Positions 35,801 through 46,800 of a DNA stretch of 64,000 bases are shown here, piece by piece. The notes beneath the pieces are model-generated. The model had not been told where the DNA came from, searched no databases, and saw only the letters and a list, made by a program, of their open reading frames with translations. Each line of letters starts with the position of its first letter. Position 1 is the first letter of the stretch. The stretch covers positions 1,447,265-1,511,264 of the forward strand of contig CM048840.1 of the NCBI GenBank assembly GCA_026545765.1. The letters run 5' to 3'. Position numbers and translations under genes: made by a program. This stretch comes from Plantago major. Its lineage: Eukaryota > Streptophyta > Magnoliopsida > Lamiales > Plantaginaceae.

Positions 35801-36141
35801 GTTCAGGGGTTTCCCTGTGCCCACGAAGTGGCGTGCATCTCGAAGACTGGCTGGAATATCAAGGATGTCATAGAGCCTTTTTTTTTTTTTTTTTTACCTC
35901 TGCTTACAAGAAGGTGTACAACTTGGACATCATTCCTATTCCTTCGGCCGAGAAGCACGCATTTACCGACCTTAATGGGCCACAGAAGATCCTCCCACCG
36001 ATAGATAGACGTGTTCCAGGGAGGCTAAAGCAGAAGAGAATCAGGTCGAGAGGTGAAGCTAAAAGACAACAATATAAATGCTGGAGGTGTGGGAAGTATG
36101 GGAACCATTATTGGATAACTTGTGGGGATGCAGATCATTAG
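32810..36141 (+). pseudogene. MuDR-type (MURA) transposase, decayed
   Basis: Exon 1 (32810-32924, MASSIPPDLIMVCIAGDKW) and exon 2 (from 33337) look like the N-terminal region of plant MULE transposases. A MuDR DNA-binding domain follows (~33990-34190; KYAAKRGFLFDYTRND, C..C.W). The DDE triad is visible: D in MLFVDGTF (34569), D in YISDR (35125), E in NAAESFNSW (35428). A SWIM zinc finger is at 35779-35835 (CSC..., PCAHEVAC) and a final knuckle CWRCGKYGNHYWITC at 36079. The intron 34640-35009 still joins in frame. Damage: frameshift at a C14 tract (33485-33498), shifts near 33830 and 35345, TGA at 35404, shift near 35565, and a T18 tract (35878-35895) inside the SWIM-to-knuckle linker. It cuts and pastes DNA when intact; this copy cannot. 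Confidence 0.88.
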
Positions 36142-36503
36142 TAGTTTGACTAGTTTAGCTTCACACCTGTTGCAGGGTGGAGGTATAAATGTACAAGTAT
36201 TTTCCATCTTTTTTTGTGTAGTATGGGCTGGAGAATTGTATTTTCCCTCATTGAACCAACTGCTAGGGTTCAATTCCATTTTGATAGTAAACCTGCCCTT
36301 TATTCGGAAACAAATTTGCTTACCATTAAGGGTACTTTATGAATTAATGCCAAGTGTCGGTTGTATTTCTTCAGAATGCTTCCAGTAGCAGCTTTCGTAT
36401 CTGAATGATTTATCAGTGAATGATTTAATTTTCAGTGAATGATTTAATTTTCAGTTTATCAATAAATGGTAAGTGTGGTTATCAGTGAATGATTTAATAC
36501 TTA
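36142..36503. repeat. Spacer with short tandem repeat
   Basis: Probable 3' UTR of the transposase. From about 36411 to 36500 the word tcagtgaatgatttaa occurs three times, with related sequence between. Confidence 0.5.
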
Positions 36504-36774
36504 GGCTCTGTTATTTTCAATCGAATCGAATCAATGGAACCGAATCGAATCGAATCGAATGGAACTGAATCAACGCAACTAATGAATCGAATCAAGAAAT
36601 TATCAGTAATAATAATAACAATTATATGATGGTATATATAATCACAATTAAAAAAATATATTATTTTTGTCATCTTTCTCACATTCTTCCTACTCTTTTT
36701 TCTGTCATTTTACATTTTTATTTATTATTGTATAACAAACTTTAAAACTAACCGCGTAGAAGGTACTTTATACG

Positions 36775-37026
36775 ATGCCTCAAATGGAAGGCACATATCA
36801 AATATACGTGATTGTTGCTACCTTCACTCTGCATAATTTTATGCGCATGTGTAAACTTGAAATACCAGTTTTGCAACATGATATCAATGTCCAAGGTGGA
36901 GTGGATAATGATTTATTGAACCCGACAAGGAAAGAAACGATGAAAGTGCGCAAGGAGATGACATTGAGAATTTGGCGCTCTATTCCAGGCAATATAGAGC
37001 CCGAGGAAGATAATATAGAGGAATAA
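36775..37026 (+). pseudogene. Harbinger transposase, C-terminal fragment
   Basis: YQIYVIVATFTLHNFMRM matches the conserved (V)xxAxxxLHNFIR block near the C-terminus of PIF/Harbinger DDE transposases. It is followed by an acidic tail. The catalytic residues upstream are gone. Confidence 0.75.
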
Positions 37027-37287
37027 ATGCCATTTTTCAATATTTGTGATATATAATATTATTTTTATAAAGTTTGGTCCGATTTTTTGTTTGGTTTAAT
37101 TTGTTTTGGAGTTTTTGAACATGTAGATTTTTTGTTAGTTCAAATTGTAACTATACTCTTTATTTCATTGATCTACTAAAAGTCGTCTTAAAAAGAAAGA
37201 AAGAAAAAAAGTTGAAAATAACTCAATTGGATAAATTTTCTTATTTTCCTCGTACAAAAGATCGGGTGTGTAAATAAATGATAAAAT

Positions 37288-37382
37288 AATATTAATAATA
37301 ATAATAATATTATTGTTATTATTATTATTATTATTATTATTAACAACAACAACAATAATAATAATAATAATAATAATAATAA
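37288..37382. repeat. (ATT)n/(AAT)n/(AAC)n microsatellite
   Basis: Consecutive AAT, TTA, AAC and AAT triplet runs that can fold on themselves, inside the Harbinger element. Confidence 0.85.
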
Positions 37383-38719
37383 TTTAATGAATCGAATCGA
37401 ATCAAGACGAATTAATCGAATCTGAATCGAATCGAATGAGTTCAAATAAAATAACATAGCCTTAGTCTCTTATTGTTCCTACTCGGTTTACAAATGTTGA
37501 AAACTACATGAGAAACGGAAGATCGGCAGCTATGATCTTGGCACGAGGAACAGTAAAACCTCTCCATGCCTTTAAAAAACATTAAACATAACCCACGTAT
37601 TTATGTGCCGGTTCACTCTCGGAGGACCAAGAGATCCAAGGTTCCTGGCCGTCATCATCCCAACTGCGGCGCATCACTTGGTAAGCCATTTCCCACCCGA
37701 TCAAGACTTTAGGTTAGCCTTTTGAATTGTCCTGAATATTCCAGTTATATTTAGGTTAGCCTTTTGAATTTTCATTCACACTTTCGCAAACTAGATTTAC
37801 AGTTCCAGATGGTACCGAAACCACCAGTTATATTAGGGTAAACTGATCAATGTTTTGAAATTGGACAGAGTAGCTTGAGCTTTTACCCCTGCTTTTACCC
37901 ATCGTCAGGTGCCCCAACTTATTATTGAGATCTGCCTTGCATCTCTTCCTAACTATTCTGCACGGTTCGTAAATGTGTCTATTCGAGGAACAAGATTAGG
38001 CCAATCCATACTTAGAATGGCTACACTGTCACTGTTACTTATCTTCGCTTTATACTGTCTGCCTAATGAAGTATTCAATTGTTTGCTGTCATAGATCATC
38101 CCCCCAAGGTTTGTGTGGCGACACATGAACCCAGTGCCTAAAACCGTGAATCTCCAGTGCTCCGACAGGCTGGACTGGAAGGTTGGTGTAGTCAGCATGG
38201 AGGAAGGAGTCGTTTTCTGCGGGGGTTGGGAAGAGTTTGTGGACTACTATTCAATTCACACGAAGGACATCCTAATCTTCACATATGATTGCAACCACAG
38301 GTTCACCGTTACAATATTTGAAGAGTTAACTGGTTGTGAACGGGACGTGGAATATTCAGACCCTTATGTCACACCAGAAGCTTCACCAATGAAGGATACT
38401 CCTCCTACCGTTAAATCAAGTAAGCTGGCTAGCCTAAACTTCATTTATTTCCTTGTATTTCTACTTCAATCCTGCTAAAAGTTATGTGTGGGTGCAAGAA
38501 CTTGTATACTACCTATATAGCGTGTAAAAGCTTGCCAAGAATCAAGATCATTGTTTCTTGCACGGTTCATATAATACACAATGGCACAATAAACATTAAC
38601 AAACATGTGTACCAGTTTAGGCTTTATGCGCAGAAGTGATGTTTGTAAACTGATGCAAACATTAACAAACATGTGTACCAGTTTGTAAAATGTGTGATAG
38701 TTTAGGCTTTATCACCTTA

Positions 38720-39941
38720 TGAAGCAAACTGATGCAAACTATATAATCCCTCAACCCCGAACCAACCAAATGTCACATTTCGTTTTGAGCATGCGATTTA
38801 TAAAAAGTACTTAATGGAAATAAAGTGGATTTTGTAGTATGCAACCCAAATATGTTTGTACACATGCGTATAACGCATTCAATTTAAAGAAAATCAAAGT
38901 ATAATACTCCCTCCATTTCAGAGAAAGTGTTACATTTTGACTTTGACCGGTCAACTGTCTTCGAGTTTGACCACAAATTACTCATAAATGATAATAGTAA
39001 ATAATTTAATAAAATCATATAATAAAAATTTAATTACTAAATTTTCATTATATAATTTTAATAACTTATTTATTAATATCGTTTAAGAGTAAATTGTGAT
39101 CAAACGCGAAGACAGTTGACCGCATAATAGTAAAATGTAACACTTTTTTCTGAAATGGAGTGAAATGGAGGGAGTATTTGTATTTGAAAATATGTAATGG
39201 AAATGTGTGACTTGCAATCTGGAACGGATGGATACTCGCGTGGTTAGTTCTAGCATATACTACTATAGAAGTAGTATCAACCTGTAGCTGTAGCTGAAAA
39301 GCTAGTTGATTTTAATGTAGGTGTTTAGCAAATTAGCTGATAAGCTAGCTGGTATTTTATAAAGTGACATAAAAGGGCATTATTCTTATTTTTCTAAATA
39401 ATAGTACATCACATTTTTGTCTAATTATTTTAATATATATTCAATGTACTTTTCACCGCCACTTAAATAACATCATTGAAAATTATCAGAAGTTGAAAAT
39501 AAATATTCGTTCAACATTCTAATTTAATACGGAAAAAAATTAGTAACTTATGCAAGTTGCAAACAAGTACAAAAAATGTATAACAAAGGTTCCAACAAAT
39601 ATAAAATATAAGTCGTCTAGTTTAGACTGGAAGTGATGTTTGTAAACAGATTACTTCAATTACATATTTGTTACCATTCCTTCAATTACATATTTGTTAC
39701 CGTTCCTTCACTCCAAGATGTTTGTAAATGGTTAGACTGGAAGTGATGTTTGTAAATAGATGCAAAATGTGTACTAGTTTAGGCTTTAGTACACTGATGC
39801 AAACTGACATATGAAGCAAACTGATGCAAACTATATAATCCCTCAACCCCGAAACTTAGTACACATTTCGTTAGTACACATGCGTATTTAAAGAAAATGA
39901 AAGTATAATATTTGTATTTGAAAATATGTAATGGAAATGTG
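38720..39941. repeat. Duplicated intron segment, with and without the MITE
   Basis: gaagcaaactgatgcaaact and the following ~25 bases occur near 38720 and 39815. cacatgcgtat...agaaaatcaaagtataata (38863-38906) followed after the MITE by tttgtatttgaaaatatg matches 39878-39935, where the same words are continuous. Smaller partial copies (aagtgatgtttgtaaac) lie at 38634, 39630 and 39740. Confidence 0.8.
38907..39174. mobile_element. Stowaway MITE in B3 intron 2
   Basis: ctccctccatttcagag at the left, mirrored by aaatggagggag at the right. Arms extend more than 75 bases (gtgttacattttgac; gtcaactgtcttcg). TA flanks both sides (38905-38906, 39175-39176). 268 bp. A MITE-free copy of the surrounding DNA lies at 39877-39941. 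Confidence 0.9.
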
Positions 39942-40025
39942 TATAATCCAAGACATTCAGTATATAGCTAGTTCTAGCATATACTAACTAACACACTGCC
40001 CAGGCAAGCGAAAGAAGAAAGCCTC

Positions 40026-41434
40026 TGTTAGGAATATCTGTTAGTATTTTGATCACTCATCACATGTTCTTATCTTAGCCAGAAAGGTGATTAAGTACTC
40101 TTGGTTCACTTGAACATTGTAAAAGAGGAAATCACTGAGTATGATTAGTCTAGTAAATCTTGTATTAGGATTATAGGTCTCTGAATGTAATTTTTATTTC
40201 AAGAAGACCATGAAGATCAATCCTAGCAATGGAGCTTTTCTGAAGATTAAAAAACTGAAGATTGCACAAGGTTTATGAAGACACAAAGGTTTAGTCTAAC
40301 CCAGAAAGACTATGTCCTTAATCATTTCTTAAGTATATTAACTTATTTTCGGGATATGATTCTGGACATATGATATCATGAGTATGGAGCATGCAAGCCA
40401 TCAGAAAGGCTCATGTATCCGTTGAGACTAAAGGACAATGAACAGTACTATGCATTAAATGCATCGCGTAAATCTTGCAAAAGCAATCCTCTCTGAAAAA
40501 TGAGATAGTGACTTCTGAGTACATAGTTCAAGATATAAACAGATATAATTTGATAGAGAGCACAACGGATACAATTCAAACGCCTCTCAAATTTATCTAT
40601 ATATATCACACACTTAGATGCTTGAAAATACATACCTTAGAACGCTCTATCTTGCAAACTTACCATCAAGCAAAGTATTCTCTCAGGCACTCTACTACCC
40701 TTTCTGAAAGCTTTCTGTTGCTTGAAGAATCACTAGTAGTTCGAAGTTGTCCTGAACCTTAACAAGAGATTGTTATTCGTGAAAGAGTTGAACTATCAGA
40801 TACCCTTTCTGAAGCTCATTCTCCAGAATGGACACCAATTACTTGGGTCAGTAAAGAGCAGACTGCCATCCACTGAACAAGTGTATTAAGTAGTCTTGTT
40901 CTATTAGGCTCTCTGAAAACATAACTGAAAAGTTATACGAGAAGCCTCTCTGACAAAACCTTATAACCAACACCATCAAGGCGTGGAGTAGAGGAAGTAC
41001 TTGATTTGGGAAATCAGGGAATAACTCCAAGGTTATCTGAGTAGAGGAAGTACTTAGCTCTAGGAGCTGGGGAATAACTCAGGGGGGAACATTTGGTTGG
41101 GAACCATTTGTTTAGGAATCTTAGAATAGGATTATTGTAAGGTGAACTCAATTATCTGTTCTAGTGAATTCTAGGTCTCAGAAAGACCGAAGTGGATTAG
41201 TTGGAGAATTACGCCACCTCCAGATACCACTATACTTGCTGTGTTATTTACCTTTCTGTATTTACATTTCAGCAAATCACACACACACTTATTGTTTCTG
41301 CACTTACCTATCTTAAAGTCGAATTTAAGTATCAGAAACCCCCAGGTTTCTAAGAAACTGTGTTTATCGACAAAAGTTTTAAATGACTATTCACCCATCT
41401 CTAGTCTTTTACTTTGCCGTTATCTGGACCAACA
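40026..41434 (+). mobile_element. Solo LTR of the Sirevirus-like copia family
   Basis: Begins TGTTAGGAATATC and ends CTGGACCAACA, flanked by gcctc on both sides (40021-40025 and 41435-41439). It aligns along its length with the 5' LTR at 53739-55174. There is no internal sequence, so the element was lost by LTR-LTR recombination. It sits inside exon 3 of the B3 gene. Confidence 0.93.
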
Positions 41435-42665
41435 GCCTCAGCAGCCAAGCCGCCTGAGAAGATATACGTAGATACAAGCGATGAAATAGATGACTGGCTG
41501 TCCCCTGCAAGTGATGGAGAGCCTAGTAAGTACACAAGTAGTCTTGGTAATTCTGTGTTGGTTTAGTCTCATGATTCTTGTTTTTTGTTTGCCATACATG
41601 TGTGTTAACTACATGGTGTGTTTTGGTTAATTGAGCCATATTAGGAAAGCCTCTGTTTTGTTTGCTTCCTACGCAGGCGTAGACACTGGATCAACTTCGC
41701 CAGGCCAGTACTATTCAGTCTTCCCTAGTCCTCCAAACCCATCGGGTAACTAATAAGAACCACTTCCCTAATAAGAACCACTCGATTGATCAATTATTAA
41801 TCAACCACTTGGTTTGTTGATAATCCAGGTTACTACCGGGCCGAGTCATCCAAAATGCCTAGGAAAGCAGCCCTGAACCACGAAATGGCCCAATCGCATT
41901 GCTTCATCAAAATGAAACGTACTTATCTCAACAGGGCATACAAGCTGGTAAGAGTACGGAAATAAGATTGTAGCCACCGACTACTATTTAGACCATTTCT
42001 CTGTTACTGACTTATTCATCGACTCCACGTGCGAGCCACTCCCACACCCATTCGGTGTAGCTGACCTGAAGCAGGGTGTGACGAAAATCAGGCTACGTTT
42101 AGTGGATGATGAAGGATGGTGGTCAGTCAAAGTCTTCAGGCATGGAACTACTGCAAACATTTGCAAGGGATGGAAGCAATTCGTGCAGGGAAATAAACTG
42201 GAAGTAACTTCTTGCATCGCAATGGCCATAGCCGATGATGCCGATGACATTTGGGATGTCAAGATATTGCGAGCAGGTCGTTTAAGAGGATGAGAGAGTC
42301 ATCTGATCAATGAACTAAGTTATTTATGTTGTCAAGTTCCTTTTTGCACAGCTCTTGAAAATCTCCTCCCAACTTAGACTGACAGGTTATTTTGGTTTCC
42401 AAACACCAAGGGTATTTATTAGTTTTTATTGTATATGTCATGTTAGAAATTGTGTTTATGTTTTCTTGAACTGGTTTTAATGCATTAGTAGTTTTTGGCC
42501 AATCCTCAGCTTATTAATCTTGCTCTATTTGGACCTTTTCTTTCCGAACGATATGTCCTTCGATGGAAAACCAAGACACAACATCAAATTACAACAACTA
42601 CGGAGATACAACTATCGAGCATAAAAACTAAAACTACTATCTCATCAAATTAAACGCCTAATAGA

Positions 42666-43265
42666 TCACATGAGATGCAGAAAAACTAAAACTAATAGCA
42701 GAACACACAGCATCAAGTTCAAAAGTAGCATCTGACCGAGCATTGTCTTCACATCCCCGAAGAACTTTTCTCCGGCAAGAACATTAATGGACACCGGCCT
42801 TTCGGACCTCGATATCGATATTTCCGGTCCACTATCAACCGGGACACACCAGGCAGCAAACTGCTTGCACGCAAAACAAGTGTAGTACAACTTCCCATGA
42901 TTATCAGTTGAGGAGCTAATTTTGATTATCGCATCCCTACGATACTGTCCACGGCGGCATCGAGCTCCCTGGTAACTGATTGGCGACGGAATCACGGGAG
43001 ATGTATCCGGTCGGTAGTTGGGCTCAACATCAGCTGTGGTTTCACCTAGACGTAATGGGACAAGCCACCCACGGAAAAGTCGGCATCTAGAACATACATA
43101 ACACAACTTACCTTGGTCTACTGGATCCTCGGAGAACTGTACGTCTGTTCGAGTTCTACTCGGGTAAGCACAAAGACACCAAACTCGAACATAAGTGTAC
43201 TCACACGGGCTGTCAAAGGCGCGCCTCTGGTTTGTGCTTGCACTTGACATGATTGTCGCTATCAA
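42666..43265 (-). CDS. Double GRF-type zinc-finger protein with C-terminal membrane tail
   Basis: Intact intronless frame of 199 codons. It holds two GRF-like zinc fingers: CLCAYPSRT... with CYVCSRCRLFRGW (residues ~30-66), and CRRGQYRRDA... with YTCFACKQFAAWCVP (~103-143). Each has the C-x-C/R start, the aromatic Y-x-C and the final F-x-x-W of the family. The last ~20 residues (MLLLNLMLCVLLLVLVFLH) are strongly hydrophobic, as in many plant GRF proteins with a tail anchor. GRF fingers bind nucleic acid. It lies tail to tail with the B3 gene and ~560 bases downstream of the Ulp1-like gene on the same strand. It has no stop or shift, unlike the transposase. Confidence 0.75.
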   Translation of the reverse strand: MIATIMSSASTNQRRAFDSPCEYTYVRVWCLCAYPSRTRTDVQFSEDPVDQGKLCYVCSRCRLFRGWLVPLRLGETTADVEPNYRPDTSPVIPSPISYQGARCRRGQYRRDAIIKISSSTDNHGKLYYTCFACKQFAAWCVPVDSGPEISISRSERPVSINVLAGEKFFGDVKTMLGQMLLLNLMLCVLLLVLVFLHLM

Positions 43266-43829
43266 AGCAGTTTCAAGTTTAAGGGAAGAGACAAAGGTTT
43301 CCTATTTTTTTTCAGAGACAACACAATTGGCACTGGAGAGGGTATAAATATATAAGGTAGACAAACTATCCGTTCCATTAACAAACCTCTGTAATTAATT
43401 TAAAACTTTACAACGGCTAAGTGCAGGTACAAATCAAACCTGTCAGCCATACTTGAACTTTAATTTGATATGAGAACTTCACTGGCTGATCAAATAATGC
43501 AAACCATTAAAAGGAAAAAAAAAATGGCATAAGTACCAAAGTGAGCTAACAGTCAAGACCTCTTTTCCAGATTTTTTTTCACCAAATTACCAGAAGGAAA
43601 ATTGTGGACATAAATATGTCGCACACAAACTTAGTCGATTACACCAAATATTAATCATCCGTACATATAAACATACTTACACAATGACACCAAACCCCTC
43701 CACTTTGAATCCGTCCAGTGAAACAAAATAACATTTTAACACTACAGTTTGGCTGTCTTACCAAAAGATAAACTAGGGATTACACTAAGCACAACTTAGG
43801 AACAGCGAACAAATACACAACACAAACAT
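43266..43829. other. Spacer between GRF and Ulp1-like genes
   Basis: No gene. It probably holds the GRF promoter and the Ulp1-like 3' UTR. Confidence 0.5.
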
Positions 43830-46800
43830 TCAATTTGCTAGTACTTTCTTTATGGCCTGGTAGAACAACTCAACCATCCTTGCTCTGAACTTACCGGCCA
43901 CATCTGCTGACCAGTCCTCCTCTATTTCTTCCTGAGACATTAGCCTCTCAATCACATAGCAAGTCACTGGCCCTGAGTCAGCTGAACCTTCTGGCTGTCT
44001 AGGAGAATCCAAGTACCTGCGTCGTACGGATGGTCTAGTCCTCATTGGCATCCCGACCATGTCACAATGAAGCTTTAGTTCCTCCAAGTAATCAACCTGG
44101 ATAAGGGAGGCATGCTTAGAAACATCCTTCAAAACCAATACACTGAATAAAGATATTAAAAGATTAAGGTAAATTTGAATGCTCACCAGTAATCCGGAAG
44201 CTATAAAATGATGGTCTTGCCCCGTCACGGGCACATCAGGGTTATAGAACGTCCATTGATTGGCCCTGACGGAGTAATGCAGAAGGGTCCAATGACCACC
44301 CTGACTGATGTGAGGGCAGTTCGAGCAACTTGACATCAAGGGTATGATCCAGTTCCCAAACCTCATCGCGTCACCTAACTTATCATCGATGTAGCAAGCA
44401 GCGACATCCCTGAAGACAGCTCCATCCCCTGCCCGAGAAACATATTCCTACAAATGGTTCACAACCTTGTCATACCAAATACCCTAAAACAAATAATACA
44501 TGACCAAGTCAGGTTTTCAAACATAAAACTCACCCAGACTGAACTTTTGAACACAAACGGCTTGTTGTCATAAGTCAACCTGGTGGTCTTCGCCTTCTCC
44601 CCATGCACTATGGTTGAAAAGTACAACACCCAGGTGTCCATTATCTGTCACACCATACCATGGACTATAGTTAGATTACACGCAGATGTAATGTAATGGA
44701 TTAGCTAAGGGAACAATAGCATGACTTACCGAATTAGAGAACGGTTTGTCGTTCACAATTCTCTCCAAATCACCGAGTGTAATTGCCGAAGTCAGAGACG
44801 AAGTTGCCACCTCTAACAGCTTCTTACTGGGCACAATTTCACATAGTATCATCCACCGCATAAATAACAATTCACACTTACCAGTGCTTGGCAAAGTTGA
44901 AACCAATATTGTAATGGAGAACATACCTGCCACCCACGTTCTTGAACTTGGCTGTTACCCAACTAGCAACATCTGCGCTAATGTACTTCAGAGTCAACTT
45001 CGTCCAGTCCAAACACAACTTCCCCTCAAGGATCGAACCACCAAACGACTGAGCGTTCAGGTTTACTGCTAGATGTTTGACCAGTAACCGTTGTGCATCA
45101 ATTTCCTTCTTCCGGGCAATCCTATTGCCTTCTGTTATAGGTGAATCACTGTTGATAAGAACGGTCATGGAACCACCAACACCACCTAACACCCCTGGCT
45201 TCTGTTCTGGAGTTCTGTAAAAAACAGGCTTGTGTTCTCTAGTAAATACAGGACAGGGTGACTGATTAATCGGTGATTTGTACGTCAAGCGTTGTGGCCC
45301 TATACTAGATGCACGACTAGTAGGATACAGAGGTGGTTTCGACGATGACACCGGACCAACAGGCGAACCCATGATTGAAAGTAGTGGTGTCACTGTCTCC
45401 ACTTGTTGGTTGTGCTCAGGCGACGGGTAGCAAACAAGTGTTTTCCCGTGTTCCTCGGGGTTGCTTGTGGGAGTAGTGTCGTACCTAACCCCAGACGTCC
45501 CTCCGAAAGCCATTCCCACCGAAGATGAAACGACACCTGCTTTAGCCAAGTCCAGACCTTCATTCCAAATATCTAATTCCTGCAGTAGTCTTTCATTGTC
45601 CGCTGTTAGTTTCTCCAACCTGGCAGCAATCTCCTCCTGCTCAGCCTTCATACTTTCCACATCTGATACCAGCCTTTGAGCCTTACGCCTTTCTTGATCA
45701 AGCCTTACTTGCAACTCAATCCTGCGCTCCTCACTGCGTTCCAAATCACCGACAATACCGGCCAACTTAACCTCCAACCTACCCCTTCGTGTCTCAGCCA
45801 CATCTAGCATCTCATGGAGCTTCTTATTTGCGACCTCATGATCGGAAGAAGTACTGGGTCGATTTTGATTGCCTGGCAAGGGATACATGTCCATTGTCAA
45901 CCTGAAAGCAGTCTGCAAGGCGCGAATTGTACCCACACTTGCCTCCAGTTGAGCCCTTAATTCAACAATCTCATCATCACAGTGCACGGCCACATCTTCC
46001 AGGTCATTCAACCTTGAACTAGTCCCTTCTACTGCCGTCGCCTGAGACCCTGTTTCTTTGCAACTTGCCAATTCCTCTTCCAGTACTTTTATCCTCAGCT
46101 CCAAATCAGCCATCAGATTCGCGTTCCTTTCACTTTCCTGTAGCCGGGCTTGCTGCTCAGATATCAATCTAGCCATCTTGTCCATCATGTCACGGTCGAT
46201 CTTCACGCGTTTCACAGCGGCCTCTAGCTGTTTAATCCTCCAATCCTTCGCCTGCACATCACCAGCTACACTTCTAAGCTCCACTGCTTCATCCAACAAC
46301 TTCCTGTTTTCCATCTCCAGGATCTTTATCCTTCCATCTTTCGCAACAGACATGTAGTTCAACCGGTCAAGCTCGAGATCATAAGGTTTGAGTATTGAAG
46401 GGATGTTAAGTAACTTCTCTGCCTCTTCATTCAAAACATCATGTCCGGGCTGGCCACACATAACTTCATATTCCGTGACATGAATACCTTCACCCAATCC
46501 TATCTCCTCCGGATCTCTCACACTTCCACTTGCAGGAACATTGCCAACATCATCTTGCATCGTGTCCGACTGACCTACCGTTCCTTCATCCAATCGTCAA
46601 TCAACAACATATTCTTCTTCTACCTGTGCTTCCTCAACGACATTGCAGTGAGCTTCCATGTCGAACAACTCACGAACAACTGGGAACTGCTTTAACAACA
46701 TAATCCTCTCACTATCTAACATTTCCAGGCTACTTACTGCGCTCTATAAACACATTTACTGAAACTCAATGTACCTTTCATTTGAAAACAAAACGAAGGA

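Larger units (their letters stand above)
36504..37461 (+). mobile_element. PIF/Harbinger element with transposase remnant
   Basis: TTA flanks both sides (36501-36503 and 37462-37464). The left end is ggctctgttattttcaatcg; the right end read in reverse is ggctatgttattttatttg. Inside both ends are runs of tcgaa repeats. 958 bp. It lies between the MULE transposase and the B3 gene, so it is a later insertion. Confidence 0.85.
37603..42293 (+). pseudogene. Two-B3-domain (REM-like) DNA-binding protein gene, broken
   Basis: Exons: 37603-37680 (start MCRFTLGGPRDP), 38095-38419, 40004-40025 plus 41440-41525 (split by a solo LTR), 41677-41745, 41829-41947, 41967-42293. Without the LTR the pieces sum to 342 codons in phase. 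B3 domain 1 spans the first two exons (FLAVIIPTAAHHL, IPPRFVWRHM, GGWEEFVDYYSIHTKDILIF). Domain 2 is in the last exon (VATDYYLDHFS, KIRLRLVDDEGWWSVKVF, GWKQFVQGNKLEV). A basic KRKKK lies between. Plant B3 domains bind specific DNA. Damage: the solo LTR, and an intron reduced to 19 bases (41948-41966) that still starts gt and ends ag but is too short to splice. The gene follows the MULE transposase on the same strand. Confidence 0.8.

Noticed and set aside
37288-37382. Triplet array considered as CRISPR-like or regulatory
   Set aside because: Simple microsatellite with no spacers, in a plant transposon.
39260-39400. Possible hAT MITE (agctgataagctagctgg)
   Set aside because: Only one arm recognisable; ends and target duplication not found.
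44746-46695. Plus-strand ORFs opposite the coiled-coil exon
   Set aside because: Shadows of the minus-strand Ulp1-like gene, which has consistent splice sites and domains.
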